Positions 8,892 to 19,077 of a DNA stretch of 64,000 bases are shown here, one piece after another; position 1 is the first letter of the stretch; every line of letters begins with the position of its first letter. The notes under the pieces were generated by a model. It was given only the letters and a program-made list of their open reading frames with translations. It had not been told where the DNA came from and did no database searches. The DNA is from Nostoc sp. 'Peltigera membranacea cyanobiont' N6 (GTDB taxonomy: Bacteria; Cyanobacteriota; Cyanobacteriia; Cyanobacteriales; Nostocaceae). The stretch lies in contig NZ_CP026681.1 in assembly GCF_002949735.1 (NCBI RefSeq), forward strand, positions 5,952,501 to 6,016,500, in the 5' to 3' direction. Made by a program: the position numbers and the translations under genes.

Positions 8892-11312
8892 TTATCGGTA
8901 CTTGTGCTGTTCTAATAGCTGTTGCGCTCTTGGCTTATAAATTAAATAGAACAAAGCCTCGATATAACGTAGCAAATCTTCCCGATTTTCCTTCGAGGTA
9001 AAGTTCCAGAAGCCATAAATCTTTGCTAGGGATAACAGCTTGGTAGTATGAATTTTCCAAGTGTATGTGCTGTATACTCGGTCAATTCCTCGCTGCGAAA
9101 TTTCATTCCAATAGTTAGGATTCTGTTGGCATTTAGTGATAAAATCCACAATTTTTGTGGCTGTTTCTTCTAAATTTGTGGGATTAATGTAAAAGCCATT
9201 AACCTTATCTTGAATAATTTCTAGTGGCCCGCCAAATTGTGTAGCAAAAGTCGGTAATCCTGAAACCATCGCCTCTAAAATTGTCAAACCAAAAGCTTCA
9301 AATAAAGCTGGTTGGACAAAAATTCCCTGACGATCGGCAATGACTCGGTAAATTTCACCAGAATCAGTTTTAGTCAGGCGCACACCCAACCAACGAATCT
9401 TTCCGTGGAGATTGTACTGGTCAATTATCTGGTAGAGTTTGATAATTTCGTCACGTTCTTCGTTGTCGCCCGATTCTTCGACGCGCAACTTACCCGCCAC
9501 CAAAATTAAGTTGCAATGCTCCTGTAATTCTTTACTTTGACCAAAGCATTCAGCTAAACCGGTGAGATTTTTGATGCGATCGAGACGCGCCATTGAGAAG
9601 AGAGGACGCTTGTTAGGATCGTCGAGTTTGCCAAATATTTGCGCGGGGTCTTCCAGAGTAAAGAGTATTTCTGCAAGGCGTTGGCGATCGCTCTCTACTC
9701 GATCTTTAGTCTGAGTGTAGGGGAAGTAATTATTCTCGTTTACTCCCGGCGGTACGACGTTAAATTTGGGGCTAAATAATTCAATGCCATTGGTAACATG
9801 GTACAACTCCGGCATGGTGAAGCACTTGTAAGACTCGTACTGTCCCACACTATCCGGTGTCCCGACAATTTCTTGATAAGTACTGCTGATTACAAAATTG
9901 GCAGCATTCATCGCAATCAAGTCAGCAGTGAATTGCAAGGAAAAATGATATTTATCTTCCAATTCTTGCCAATAGAGGTTACTGAACAAGTATTTAGATT
10001 TTTCCAAAGCATGAGCAACATTGCATTGGGTAACTTTCAAACGCCGCGCCAGCAAGAATGCCACTAAATTCCCATCAGTATAGTTGCCAACGATTAAGTC
10101 AGGTGTGCCGTGAAATTCTGCCCGTAGTTCTCTTTCTGAGTCAATGGCGAAAGTTTCTAGATAAGGCCAAAACTCAAACCGAGAAATCCAGTTTTGAGTC
10201 ATGTTGGGATTAAATTCCCGTAAAGGGACTCGCAAAATCCAAGCGTTTTCAGTATCATAAACTTTTTCCAGTCGTTGATTACATAGAGTGCCATCACTAT
10301 TGGGAATCAAACGGGTGAGAATAATTACCTTTGGCTTGACATTTAATCCTTCTAGACCAGCTAGGAAAACATCTTCTTGTAGCTGCTTCTCTAGACTCTT
10401 GGCCTGGTCAAGGACGTAAACTACCTGACCCCCTGTATCGGGACGACCCAACACTCCCTCTTGCCCAAACCAACCGTGGGCTGACACTAAGACGATTCTA
10501 AAAATCATCGGCACACGAGAAATGAAGGCTTCTAGGGTCTGGGGATCGGCAGAATCAATCAATTCATCAAGAATATTTAGGGTTTCCCGCACCCGTGCTG
10601 CGGTGTTACCCCAACCCGGCTCAAAACCCATTGTTTGCAATTGGAACCGGAATTGTTCGTAGGGTTCATCATCGGGGCGATTATTAACAAAACTGATAGC
10701 TTTTTTAACTTGCTCGGAAAGTTCCTGCTGTGATTGAATGCGATCGTTGACCAGCAGTTGAACACCATTGTAGTGGTGCAGGCGCAAGAAATTTAATAGG
10801 CTGTCCAGCAACTCTTTAGAGTCTTGAAATATTTTGCTAGATAGATAGCGGTTGAGAAATTGTACTCCCTTACCAATATTTTTGGGGTCGCGGATGATTG
10901 GGGTGTAGTCATAAAATGGGCCGAAGTCCAATTCTAGCAGGCCGCCCTCGTTAGGATGAAATTTGTTCACCAAGCGATCGCGCAAATCCAACAAATCCTC
11001 TACCGTCATCGGCTCAATGCTCAAGTCTGATGTCAACCAATAAACTTCTTGGCTGGCAATCTTAGAACGGATGATGAAACAGAATTTTGAGTCCTCCTGA
11101 ATAATTTCTTGAGTATAGTAAATCAGTTTGCCTAACTCAGAGTTAGTGTAAAAATCCTCTGGTTTCTGGGACTTTGAGCAATACTCACTATATACATTGA
11201 GGATGTCATTCCGCAGCAAATACTTCTTTTCTTGTTGGCGTAATTCACTTATAAAGGAACGCAAATCACTTTTTTCTTCACTATCTAAGACTGCTTGAAG
11301 CAATTCAGACAT
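8892..11312 (-). CDS. susA: Sucrose synthase
   Basis: Catalyses the reversible reaction sucrose + (U/A)DP to fructose + NDP-glucose; in filamentous cyanobacteria it is used mainly to cleave sucrose and supports carbon flow to glycogen and diazotrophy. The product closely follows the Anabaena SusA sequence as I know it, with the N-terminal regulatory part, the GT-B domains (VSAHGWFGQEGVLGRPDTGG near the middle) and the E-X7-E motif EAFGLTILE. The start is set at 11312 (MSELLQAVLDSEEK), giving 806 residues, the family length; an upstream in-frame ATG at 11342 adds ten non-conserved residues. Confidence 0.96.
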   Translation of the reverse strand: MSELLQAVLDSEEKSDLRSFISELRQQEKKYLLRNDILNVYSEYCSKSQKPEDFYTNSELGKLIYYTQEIIQEDSKFCFIIRSKIASQEVYWLTSDLSIEPMTVEDLLDLRDRLVNKFHPNEGGLLELDFGPFYDYTPIIRDPKNIGKGVQFLNRYLSSKIFQDSKELLDSLLNFLRLHHYNGVQLLVNDRIQSQQELSEQVKKAISFVNNRPDDEPYEQFRFQLQTMGFEPGWGNTAARVRETLNILDELIDSADPQTLEAFISRVPMIFRIVLVSAHGWFGQEGVLGRPDTGGQVVYVLDQAKSLEKQLQEDVFLAGLEGLNVKPKVIILTRLIPNSDGTLCNQRLEKVYDTENAWILRVPLREFNPNMTQNWISRFEFWPYLETFAIDSERELRAEFHGTPDLIVGNYTDGNLVAFLLARRLKVTQCNVAHALEKSKYLFSNLYWQELEDKYHFSLQFTADLIAMNAANFVISSTYQEIVGTPDSVGQYESYKCFTMPELYHVTNGIELFSPKFNVVPPGVNENNYFPYTQTKDRVESDRQRLAEILFTLEDPAQIFGKLDDPNKRPLFSMARLDRIKNLTGLAECFGQSKELQEHCNLILVAGKLRVEESGDNEERDEIIKLYQIIDQYNLHGKIRWLGVRLTKTDSGEIYRVIADRQGIFVQPALFEAFGLTILEAMVSGLPTFATQFGGPLEIIQDKVNGFYINPTNLEETATKIVDFITKCQQNPNYWNEISQRGIDRVYSTYTWKIHTTKLLSLAKIYGFWNFTSKENREDLLRYIEALFYLIYKPRAQQLLEQHKYR

Positions 11313-11795
11313 GGCGACTCCAGTAGATGACGATGTTTGCATTGTTAATTTTCAAGGCGAGACAAATAAGCCTCCACCTTTTGTTAGACCGCATATAAAC
11401 ACGAAATAACACAGATAAATCAGATTTATCTGTGTACCTACAAATATCAAGTTTTTAGTAGGCACTTAAATCATGTTCTACTTTACTTAAAGTATCTATG
11501 ACTCAGTATTTTTTGATCTAACTAAAGGAATACAATTTTTGTTTCTTTTGATAGATGTTAGTAGATAATTGACATAATAATAGTTAGGGCACAATTTTGA
11601 ACGCCCTCAACTGCCTGATGCAATTTGCACTATAACATTTATTTGTGTGTATTCGATCGTTGGCACACTGATAATCTCAATATTTATCTGTGAAGCTCTG
11701 TAACACTTGCTATTACCTACTTCCTAAGATGCCAAACAAAATTTAATTGTCGAGCTTAAAGCTAAAGGATTCAATAAATTAAAATCAATTTTTGT
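11313..11795. other. Intergenic region upstream of susA
   Basis: About 480 bp of AT-rich DNA that should hold the susA promoter and the end of the hybrid-kinase transcript. I found no convincing NtcA-type GTA-N8-TAC site or terminator. Confidence 0.4.
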
Positions 11796-14700
11796 TCAGA
11801 GATAGACTAAGCTTGAAGCCCACATTTCGACGACGATCGCCACTAAAACTTCTGGATCGATGGGTTTGGTGATGTGACGTTGAAATCCGGCTGCGATCGC
11901 TTGCTGCCGATCCAGTTCTGCCGCATAAGCTGTTAAGGCAATAGCGGGAATTTTTCCCCCTTGCTCAAGCCCAAGGGCACGAATTTGTCGCATCAGCATG
12001 TAGCCATCCATCTCTGGCATCCCAATATCGCTAACGATTATGTTGGGAATGGATTGAGCGATCGCTTGCAGCGCATCAGTCCCAGATGCAACAGCAGTGA
12101 CGATCGCGCCATCTTCCTCTAGAACAAAAGTGATGAACTCCCGCGAGTCCATTTCATCATCGACGACTAAAATATGAATGCCGCTCAAATCATTCTCCTC
12201 AACGGGCGATCGATCTAAGGTTGGTGCTTGACTTAATTGAGGTGCAAGCGGAATTTTAACTGTGAATGTTGCTCCTAGTTCTTCGCCGCGACTGACCACT
12301 GTGACTGTACCGCCATGCATTTGCGTAATTTGGCGCACGATCGCCAGTCCCAAGCCTAGCCCACCAAATTTGCGGGTGGTGGCGCTATCTTCTTGGCGGA
12401 AATGCTCAAACACGAATGGCAGAAAATCGGCACGAATTCCTTTTCCGGTGTCGGTAATTTGAATTTGGGCATGATTTTCAACTTGGGATAGCGCAATCGT
12501 GACTTGCCCCCCAATAGGAGTAAACTTAACGGCATTCGATAGCAGATTCCACACCACCTGCTGCAATCGGCCTGCATCTCCGACTACCACTCCCAGAACG
12601 GGTGAGACAATCGTCTGAATTTGGATTGACTTGGCTTCTGCGGCTAACCGAACCGTTTCCAACGCGGCTGAAATCACTACATTTAGGTCAATAGGTGAGG
12701 TTGACAAGCTCATTTTGCCTTGCAGAATCCGGGAAATGTCTAGCAAGTCATCGATCAGTTGCACCTGAAGCTGGGCGTTGCGCTCGATCGTGGCGATCGC
12801 AATATTCGTTTTTTCAGCATCAAGCTTTCCCTTCTGCAACAGTTTTGACCATCCCAGAATTGGATTTAGGGGAGTCCGCAACTCATGGGAGAGAACTGCC
12901 AGGAATTCATCTTTAATGCGATTAGTTCGATCTAATGCTTCAGCGCGTGCCTGTAGCTCTGTAACCAGGCGCGATCGTTCTAAGGCAGCCGCAACCTGAT
13001 TGGCAACCGTTTGCATGAGGTCGAGTTCCTCGCTGGTAAAGCGATCGCGTTGACGAGTTCCCAGTCCCAGAGTGCCCAAGATGCGATGGCTTTGCCCGCC
13101 GCAGGCATCGCCTACCATCAGTGGATGACAAGCATAAGCTCTGATCCCGATTGACTGAATTCTAACAGCAAGTGGATCGGTCGTTGAGAGGGCATTTTCA
13201 ACAATAGTAAGTCGGCGATGTTGCACCGCATAACCACACACCCCTTGCCCTAACTCCAAAAATTTAGCAGATAAAGCAATCTCCTCTGAGATGCCCCCAT
13301 GAGTATGTAGCTGAAGTCTTTGCTGGTCTTCTTGAAACAAGTAATTGAAATAAACTTCGAGTCCCAAATGAGTCGAAACCTTTTCAAACAAACCCGCTAA
13401 AAACAGCTTGGGATCTTCGTTGAGCAAGAGATCGTTAGCAACTTCTGAAAGCAGCTTCAGCCGTTCGTTACTGGCTTTCACAGTCGCTTCGATTTCCTTG
13501 CGATCGGTAATGTCTCGCGTGACACCTGCCACCGCTTCTACCATACCATTTCCGCTCTCTAGCGGTACAAAAATGTATTCATAGGCACGCGTGCCAAATG
13601 CACTCGTGTACGGCGTTTCATCTTTGAGCGGTTGGTGCGTTTCGATGACTTGCTGAATCTGTCTTTGCAGTTTGGTGGCTAAATCTTTTGGATAATCCAG
13701 CTCAAAAAAGTTTTTGCCCAGGGCTTCAGCCGAAGTCTTCTTTAAGAGATCGAGCAACGGCTGATTGATGTAAGTGAACCGTCCCGACAAATCGAAGGTA
13801 TAAATAAAATCAGTTACGGAAGAGGCGATCGCGTCGAACTTTCGCAGTTGTCGTTCGAGTTCGGCGGAAATCAGTCGCCAAGCATCTTCGGCTTGTTTGC
13901 GTTCAGTGATGTCTGCCAGTGCCCCAGGAAAAGCAAGCGGTCTGCCATCAGCAGCATATTCAACTCGACCGCGTGCGGCAAGCCAGCGCTCCTCGCCCAC
14001 TGCCGTATAAACCCGGTACTCACTGACAAATTCTTCGCCAGTTTCAATCGCCTGGTTAATGGCAGCGACCACTCGTGGGCGGTCTTCTTCATGCATTCCT
14101 TGCACAAACAGGTCGATCGGCAAACCTGTCGCTGCCTGCACAGGGTCAACGCCAAACAAGTGAGCAAAGGTGGCATTCACGATTACCAGATTATCAGGAA
14201 TCTTCCACCGCCACGTGTAAATGGCTCCTGCGGCTAAAGCTGACTCCAGTTGTACATGGGCTTCCCGGAGGTCAGCTTCAGTGTGTTTGCGATCGCTAAT
14301 ATCGATTGAAATCCCGACCATGCGCTCAGGATTGCCCGCCTCGTCATAAATTAGATGACCCCGAGCCAGCACCCAATGCGTGCTGCCATCATCCCAAACG
14401 GTGCGATACTCTACGTCATAATCAGTACCCTTGGTATTAATGGTATCTTGAATTGCCACCTGCACCCAAGTCCGATCCTCTGGATGAATCCGCTCCATTA
14501 GAACTTTGTGCGAGAAATCAGTATTAATGGGTAGACCATAGTTCACTTTGCACTGGTCAGAAGTAGATAGAACATTGGTCTTGATATCAAGTTGCCAAAA
14601 GCCGAGTTTGCTGGTCTTAAGGGCAAGTTTAAGCTGCTGTTCGCTGGCTTGCAGTGCTTGAGCCGCTTGTTTGTGGAAGTCTTGCTCATTTTGCTGCTGT

Positions 14701-15104
14701 TGCACCCGCACATAGTCGGTGACAGCTTCGGCTTGGTGAATAATGTGTGTCATTTCACCGTTTTCATCAAAGACTGGCGAGTTGGTTAATGTCCAGTACC
14801 GCTCCTCAAAGCCACCGCCTTCTGATTCGGGGCGGCGAATATCATATTTCTGCATTGCGATCGTGTGAGGCTGGCGATGCTTCAGCACGCTTTCTAAGGA
14901 GGCACGTAAATTCTGAACTCCAGTAGCATTTGGATCGTCGGGATTGTCTGGAAAAACCTCGAACAAATGCTGACCAACGACCTCTTCTCGTTTAGTCTTC
15001 GTTGTCTGGAAGTAAGCATCACTTCCTGCGACAATTATCAAGTCGAGTGAGTAGACGATATACAATCCCGGTATTGATTCAAATAAGGTTTGAAAATTCA
15101 GCAT
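11796..15104 (-). CDS. Multi-PAS/GAF hybrid histidine kinase
   Basis: A cytoplasmic sensor kinase of 1102 residues with no membrane segments. Order: an N-terminal PAS-like domain (SIPGLYIVYSLD), three or four further PAS/PAC units (repeated ISDRK, DITERK and DITDRK linkers), a GAF domain (GVCGYAVQHRR), HisKA with His740 in LSHELRTPLNP, a HATPase_c domain (NLLSNAVKF; GLGLGLAIV) and a C-terminal receiver with Asp1026 in VSDIGMPEMDG. The start at 15104 is preferred to the upstream in-frame ATG at 15197, which would overlap the preceding gene. It lies 13 bp after the XRE regulator gene, so the two form an operon. The kinase-receiver half is closely similar to the kinase at 20983. Confidence 0.9.
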   Translation of the reverse strand: MLNFQTLFESIPGLYIVYSLDLIIVAGSDAYFQTTKTKREEVVGQHLFEVFPDNPDDPNATGVQNLRASLESVLKHRQPHTIAMQKYDIRRPESEGGGFEERYWTLTNSPVFDENGEMTHIIHQAEAVTDYVRVQQQQNEQDFHKQAAQALQASEQQLKLALKTSKLGFWQLDIKTNVLSTSDQCKVNYGLPINTDFSHKVLMERIHPEDRTWVQVAIQDTINTKGTDYDVEYRTVWDDGSTHWVLARGHLIYDEAGNPERMVGISIDISDRKHTEADLREAHVQLESALAAGAIYTWRWKIPDNLVIVNATFAHLFGVDPVQAATGLPIDLFVQGMHEEDRPRVVAAINQAIETGEEFVSEYRVYTAVGEERWLAARGRVEYAADGRPLAFPGALADITERKQAEDAWRLISAELERQLRKFDAIASSVTDFIYTFDLSGRFTYINQPLLDLLKKTSAEALGKNFFELDYPKDLATKLQRQIQQVIETHQPLKDETPYTSAFGTRAYEYIFVPLESGNGMVEAVAGVTRDITDRKEIEATVKASNERLKLLSEVANDLLLNEDPKLFLAGLFEKVSTHLGLEVYFNYLFQEDQQRLQLHTHGGISEEIALSAKFLELGQGVCGYAVQHRRLTIVENALSTTDPLAVRIQSIGIRAYACHPLMVGDACGGQSHRILGTLGLGTRQRDRFTSEELDLMQTVANQVAAALERSRLVTELQARAEALDRTNRIKDEFLAVLSHELRTPLNPILGWSKLLQKGKLDAEKTNIAIATIERNAQLQVQLIDDLLDISRILQGKMSLSTSPIDLNVVISAALETVRLAAEAKSIQIQTIVSPVLGVVVGDAGRLQQVVWNLLSNAVKFTPIGGQVTIALSQVENHAQIQITDTGKGIRADFLPFVFEHFRQEDSATTRKFGGLGLGLAIVRQITQMHGGTVTVVSRGEELGATFTVKIPLAPQLSQAPTLDRSPVEENDLSGIHILVVDDEMDSREFITFVLEEDGAIVTAVASGTDALQAIAQSIPNIIVSDIGMPEMDGYMLMRQIRALGLEQGGKIPAIALTAYAAELDRQQAIAAGFQRHITKPIDPEVLVAIVVEMWASSLVYL

Positions 15105-15117
15105 AAGTTCTGCCCCA

Positions 15118-15396
15118 TCACCCTTCACCAAAGTAATCGAGCAGTAGAGATTGAGCGCCAGTTCGATAAGCTTCAATGGGTGAATTCTCCATTTCATGAA
15201 GCTTGGCTTTAATTTGCTTGAGTGCCAGGGGTAGCGGTTTAGCTCGATTATTTTCCCAACGGTTGATTGTCACCAGTGTTACGCCAACCTCAGCCGCAAA
15301 TTGCTCCTGTGTTAGTCCTAGCAATTGCCTTAGCTGACGAACCAGCGTCTGAGCCTCAATCTGACGACTGCTATATAAGTTTGGTGTACCTGCCAT
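15118..15396 (-). CDS. XRE-family HTH transcriptional regulator
   Basis: A 92-residue DNA-binding protein with a central Cro/C1-type helix-turn-helix (LTQEQFAAEVGV, then INRWENNRAKP). The ATG at 15396 is chosen because AAGGGA lies about nine bases upstream; a longer frame to 15441 has no such site. It precedes the hybrid kinase gene by 13 bp. This pairing suggests that the regulator autoregulates the operon or is linked to the kinase signal, but no operator was identified. Confidence 0.85.
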   Translation of the reverse strand: MAGTPNLYSSRQIEAQTLVRQLRQLLGLTQEQFAAEVGVTLVTINRWENNRAKPLPLALKQIKAKLHEMENSPIEAYRTGAQSLLLDYFGEG

Positions 15397-15769
15397 AATC
15401 GATTCCCTTTCGATTAAAGAGTGATAAATCATATGATTCATTTTCTATCAGAAGACGCAGATATTCATTTAATTCAGTATCAAATCTTTTATAAGTAGGA
15501 CTTACGCAGCCTCTCATAGAGTTTGTGCGAAGGCGAAGCATATCGTAGAGAAGGGTTTTTAATGCTTTCGCAGTTCAATGAATTAAGATTAAGAGTGATT
15601 TATTACGTAAGTTATAATAAGATAAGCTAATGAATTATAGTAAACTTACAATCCTTCCAAGTGTGTAAAGCTATAGATTACAAATCCTTGTTAAAGTGAT
15701 GGTTATGAGTGTTCACACCATGCAACCCACCTTCAATAGAAGTCTAGCTATCAATATTAAATTACCTAG
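15397..15769. other. Intergenic region with dispersed repeat
   Basis: Holds the promoter of the XRE-kinase operon and, near 15507-15560, a degenerate dispersed repeat (CGCAGCCTCTCATAGAG... GTAGAGAAGGG). No ORF is supported. Confidence 0.4.
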
Positions 15770-15843
15770 GGCGAACGACGGGACTCGAACCCGCGAATGG
15801 TGGTACCACAAACCACTGCCTTAACCACTTGGCTACGCTCGCC
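15770..15843 (-). tRNA. tRNA-His (GTG)
   Basis: On the minus strand the 74-nt sequence folds as a cloverleaf. The 8-bp acceptor stem GGCGAGCG/CGTTCGCC includes the extra 5' G(-1) paired to C73 that marks tRNA-His; the anticodon stem GTGGT/ACCAC encloses TTGTGGT with anticodon GTG; the T arm carries GTTCGAAC. The 3' CCA is not encoded. It stands alone. Confidence 0.97.
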
Positions 15844-15966
15844 ATTCAACAATTTGAATTATAGCAATAATTTCGCAAACTATCAAGAGTTTGTGTTCAA
15901 GGAACGGACTCAATTGATTCAGAGTCTCTGAAATCTAACAATTACAACGAATTTTACTTGGTGAAC

Positions 15967-16350
15967 ATGAAAGCCCTAACCATCATTGCATATACTGGAG
16001 CCGCAGCAGGACTAGCCGCCTTGGGTGTGACAATGGCGAAGACTAATCCCAGTCAGGTTGAATATGAAGAATATGCAGTGCAACGGTTGACAAAATACTT
16101 AAAAACCGATGTATGCAAAAAAACTACGAATATTATAGAAAATTTAATCCGTTTTAATTGCGATAAATTGGTTGACTCCGCTAACCCGCAAATCCAAGGA
16201 GTTATTGCCAGAACTACAGAAAGACAAAATTACATGATTTTTAGCATTTACCGTACAGATTTAAAAATAAATTCTTGGATACCTTCTTACAAATTTGAAA
16301 CGGTGGCAGCTTTTAATCAATTTTATACTTACACTGCCGAAGAACAATAA
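15967..16350 (+). CDS. DUF4359 family protein
   Basis: 127 residues from the ATG at 15967; the TTG at 15958 is less likely. The N-terminus MKALTIIAYTGAAAGLAALGV is a single hydrophobic segment, signal peptide or anchor, followed by a polar domain with two conserved-looking cysteines (DVCKKTTN and RFNCDKL) and Tyr/Phe-rich strands. This fits DUF4359, a family of small cyanobacterial proteins of unknown function. Monocistronic, directly after a divergent tRNA. Confidence 0.7.
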   Translation: MKALTIIAYTGAAAGLAALGVTMAKTNPSQVEYEEYAVQRLTKYLKTDVCKKTTNIIENLIRFNCDKLVDSANPQIQGVIARTTERQNYMIFSIYRTDLKINSWIPSYKFETVAAFNQFYTYTAEEQ

Positions 16351-16501
16351 GACAATCAGCAGTAAGATGATATAAAGGTGATTTATAATACTTGTATTTA
16401 GTAATCGATCGTAGTTTCAATAATCACTAGAGTACTTGTTACCAACAGGTTAATTTTAAGTAAAATATGAGGATTAGTCACTGAGAGTTCAAGCTTTGCC
16501 G

Positions 16502-17248
16502 ATGTCATTTGCCTATCTGCTAGTATCTCACGGAAGTCGCGACCCGCGCCCAGAAGTTGCTATGCAGCAACTAGCTAGGCTGGTATGTGACAAATTGCCA
16601 AAGAACTACAATGCATTAAATAGCGAACATTTGGTTGGCATAGCTGCTTTAGAAATGAGTCCTCAGCCTTTACACGAGCAGATTCAACAATTTGCTAAGA
16701 GCGCTTTTGGCAATCGCAAACCATCTCAAAACCAGAATCGCCTCAAAATTGTACCGCTATTTCTGTTGCCGGGAGTGCATGTGATGACAGATATTCCTGC
16801 CGAAGTAGCGCTAGCACAACAGGCTATCGGTGAAGATATTATGATTGAATTGCAACCATATTTAGGCTCTCACCCCAATTTAGAGAAATTGCTGGTCGAG
16901 CAAATAGCTACTATCAAAGCAGAAGCGTGGATTTTCTTAGCTCATGGTAGCCGTCGCCCAGGTTCCAAAGAAACTGTAGAAGCAATGGCGGCGAGTTTGT
17001 CAGCAGTGGCTGCTTATTGGGCTACGCCTCCTAGTTTAGAATCACGGGTGACAGAGTTGGTAACTGCTGGTTATAAAGAAATTGCAATCTTGCCATACTT
17101 TTTATTCGCTGGTGGCATAACCGATGCGATCGCAGCCTCCATAGAGGAGCTAAAATTACAATTTCCGGCGGTGAATTTCCAATTGGCGCAGCCACTGGGA
17201 GCAAGTGCAGAACTAGCCGAGCTAATTTGGGATTTAACGGATAGATGA
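16502..17248 (+). CDS. cbiX: Sirohydrochlorin chelatase (CbiX/SirB type)
   Basis: Inserts iron or cobalt into sirohydrochlorin. Two homologous halves are visible, each with a chelatase motif (LVSHGSRDPRP near the start; FLAHGSRRPGSKE around residue 138), as in the long-form CbiX. The ATG at 16502 is preferred to the TTG at 16496. Its stop overlaps the start of the SUMT gene by 4 bp, so the two are translationally coupled and act in the same pathway (sirohaem/cobalamin). Which metal is inserted cannot be decided from sequence. Confidence 0.9.
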   Translation: MSFAYLLVSHGSRDPRPEVAMQQLARLVCDKLPKNYNALNSEHLVGIAALEMSPQPLHEQIQQFAKSAFGNRKPSQNQNRLKIVPLFLLPGVHVMTDIPAEVALAQQAIGEDIMIELQPYLGSHPNLEKLLVEQIATIKAEAWIFLAHGSRRPGSKETVEAMAASLSAVAAYWATPPSLESRVTELVTAGYKEIAILPYFLFAGGITDAIAASIEELKLQFPAVNFQLAQPLGASAELAELIWDLTDR

Positions 17249-18024
17249 ACCGCACAGAAAAACAGGAGAACAAGTATTTGGGAAAGGTTTATTTAGTAGG
17301 TGCGGGGCCAGGAGATCCGGGACTAATAACCCTGAAGGCGAAAGGTTTGTTGGAATGTGCAGATGTCGTTATCTATGATGCCTTAGTCAGTCCGGCAATT
17401 TTGGCAATGATTAATCCCCAAGCCGAACAAATTAATGCTGGTAAGCGCAGGGGTAAGCATTCATTGTTCCAGGAAGAAACAACTCAATTGCTGATTGATA
17501 AAGCGCAGGATTGTGCAATTGTGGTGCGGTTAAAGGGTGGCGATCCTTTTATCTTTGGTCGCGGTGGCGAGGAAATGGAAGAATTAGTCAACGCGGGGAT
17601 ATCAACTGAAGTTGTGCCCGGTATTACATCGGGGATTGCGGCTGCGGCTTACTCCGGTATTCCTTTGACTCATCGACTGTATAGTTCTTCAGTGACATTT
17701 GTAACTGGTCATGAAGCGGCGGGTAAGTATAGACCGAAAGTGAATTGGAATGCGATCGCCCACGGTTCCGAAACCATTGTAATTTATATGGGAATTCACA
17801 ATCTGCCTTATATTGTGGAACAGTTAAGCGCAGCTGGGTTGAAGGTAGAAACACCCATTGCTTTGGTGCGCTGGGGTACGCGCCCAGAACAAGAAGAATT
17901 AATTGGAACCTTAGAGACAATTGTAAAGCAGGTAGAGCAAACTGGATTTGGTGCGCCTGCGATCGCAGTTATTGGACAAGTGGTGAATATGCACAATATT
18001 TTGTCTGGTTGTCGTCCAGTTTGA
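17245..18024 (+). CDS. cobA: Uroporphyrinogen-III C-methyltransferase
   Basis: SAM-dependent methylation of uroporphyrinogen III at C2 and C7 to precorrin-2. The 259-residue product has the full SUMT signatures: VGAGPGDPG (18-26), RLKGGDPFIFGRGGEE (95-110) and VPGITSGIAAAAYSGIPLTHR. No fused dehydrogenase/ferrochelatase (CysG) domain is present, which fits the separate CbiX immediately upstream. A second, more divergent SUMT domain is found fused to HemD at 24955. Confidence 0.95.
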   Translation: MNRTEKQENKYLGKVYLVGAGPGDPGLITLKAKGLLECADVVIYDALVSPAILAMINPQAEQINAGKRRGKHSLFQEETTQLLIDKAQDCAIVVRLKGGDPFIFGRGGEEMEELVNAGISTEVVPGITSGIAAAAYSGIPLTHRLYSSSVTFVTGHEAAGKYRPKVNWNAIAHGSETIVIYMGIHNLPYIVEQLSAAGLKVETPIALVRWGTRPEQEELIGTLETIVKQVEQTGFGAPAIAVIGQVVNMHNILSGCRPV

Positions 18025-18054
18025 TGCCTGGCGAACATCTAAAATCCACTTTCT

Positions 18055-18675
18055 TTAAGTTTCTCGAATCCAGAACGCCAAACCTCCTGCACGGCCGCGA
18101 GCTGCAATGAAATCTTCACTCACTAAAAAGAAGGCAAAGAAGGGCTGTTGAGCTATGGACTGGTTGTAGAAATCTTCTGTTTTAACTTTGCCAGAACGAA
18201 TTGGTCTGTTGTAAACAACACGACCAAACAAACTGATAATCATCTGGTTAAAGTCAAAGGCCAATAAATTTTTCTTACCTGTATATTGTACTGGCCCGGT
18301 CAGCTTCAATAAAACTGGCCCAAGTTCAACCTGATTACAAATTTTGCCCCTGTCTGAATCTTCTTCTAAAGTGGCATTAAAGGAAACATGGATTCTGATA
18401 AATTTGGGTACATAAAAACCCTTCCCTAATCCAATTCCTCCGTGTTCTCTGACTTTCTTGGTGCCAGTAGCAAAACAAAGTTGCCATTTACCTAGAAGAG
18501 ATTCAAAGGGATAAGTTAAATGTTGCTGCTTGGCAGATTTTTCTGATTGTAGTAACGCATTGACTAATCTTTCTGCAATAGGGCGTGGATCTCTTTGTCG
18601 TCGATATGCGGCCGCGGCCTGTGATAGCACGGTAACAAAGTCAAATTTGGCTACAGGTGTCAAATTAGCTGTCAT
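18055..18675 (-). CDS. Conserved cyanobacterial protein, possibly PAP/fibrillin-like
   Basis: 206 residues, no signal peptide or membrane segment. A helical N-terminus is followed by LLGKWQLCFATGTKK and several beta-type stretches (VELGPVLLKLTGPVQYTGKK; LFGRVVYNRPIR) and a Phe-rich end. The LxGxWxLxF(A/T)T pattern recalls plastid lipid-associated (fibrillin) proteins, which bind hydrophobic molecules near thylakoids, but the match is weak. Convergent with cobA, 30 bp away. Confidence 0.5.
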   Translation of the reverse strand: MTANLTPVAKFDFVTVLSQAAAAYRRQRDPRPIAERLVNALLQSEKSAKQQHLTYPFESLLGKWQLCFATGTKKVREHGGIGLGKGFYVPKFIRIHVSFNATLEEDSDRGKICNQVELGPVLLKLTGPVQYTGKKNLLAFDFNQMIISLFGRVVYNRPIRSGKVKTEDFYNQSIAQQPFFAFFLVSEDFIAARGRAGGLAFWIRET

Positions 18676-19077
18676 AATTTAACTATTTCTTGGCTTTTCT
18701 GATAGATTGTAGCGCTATAGAGTGTCATGAGTGCAGAATTTGTTGTCAGATTTTTTTAAGATTGAGATTCTTCCGTAAGATAGATTCGCTACGCCTAGCT
18801 AGCTTTTGAGTAAGGTTACGGCAGGCTATGCCACCACTACCTCCTCTAGTAAAGCTCTTGTTAATGACCAAATTCTGTGACAATGGTTAAGAATCTGAAC
18901 AATTCATGCAATGGGAAAAGTTAACACGAAACCTAATCCTCCAGTCCCCAACTTTTGTAGGGAATGGAGAGAATTCAAAGCTTCTCAAGAGCAGGAAAGA
19001 GGAATAGAGGTGAGGTTTTCCCAATCCCATGAAAAATCAGAGTTAACAATAAGCCGGAATCTGAATCTAAGGTACTC
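18676..19077. other. Intergenic region
   Basis: A 402-bp divergent region upstream of the phytyltransferase gene and the conserved gene at 18055. No ORF, RNA or operator was recognised. Confidence 0.4.

Noticed and set aside
14592..14789. Plus-strand ORFs opposite the hybrid kinase, such as this one
   Set aside because: Shadows of a well-supported gene on the other strand.
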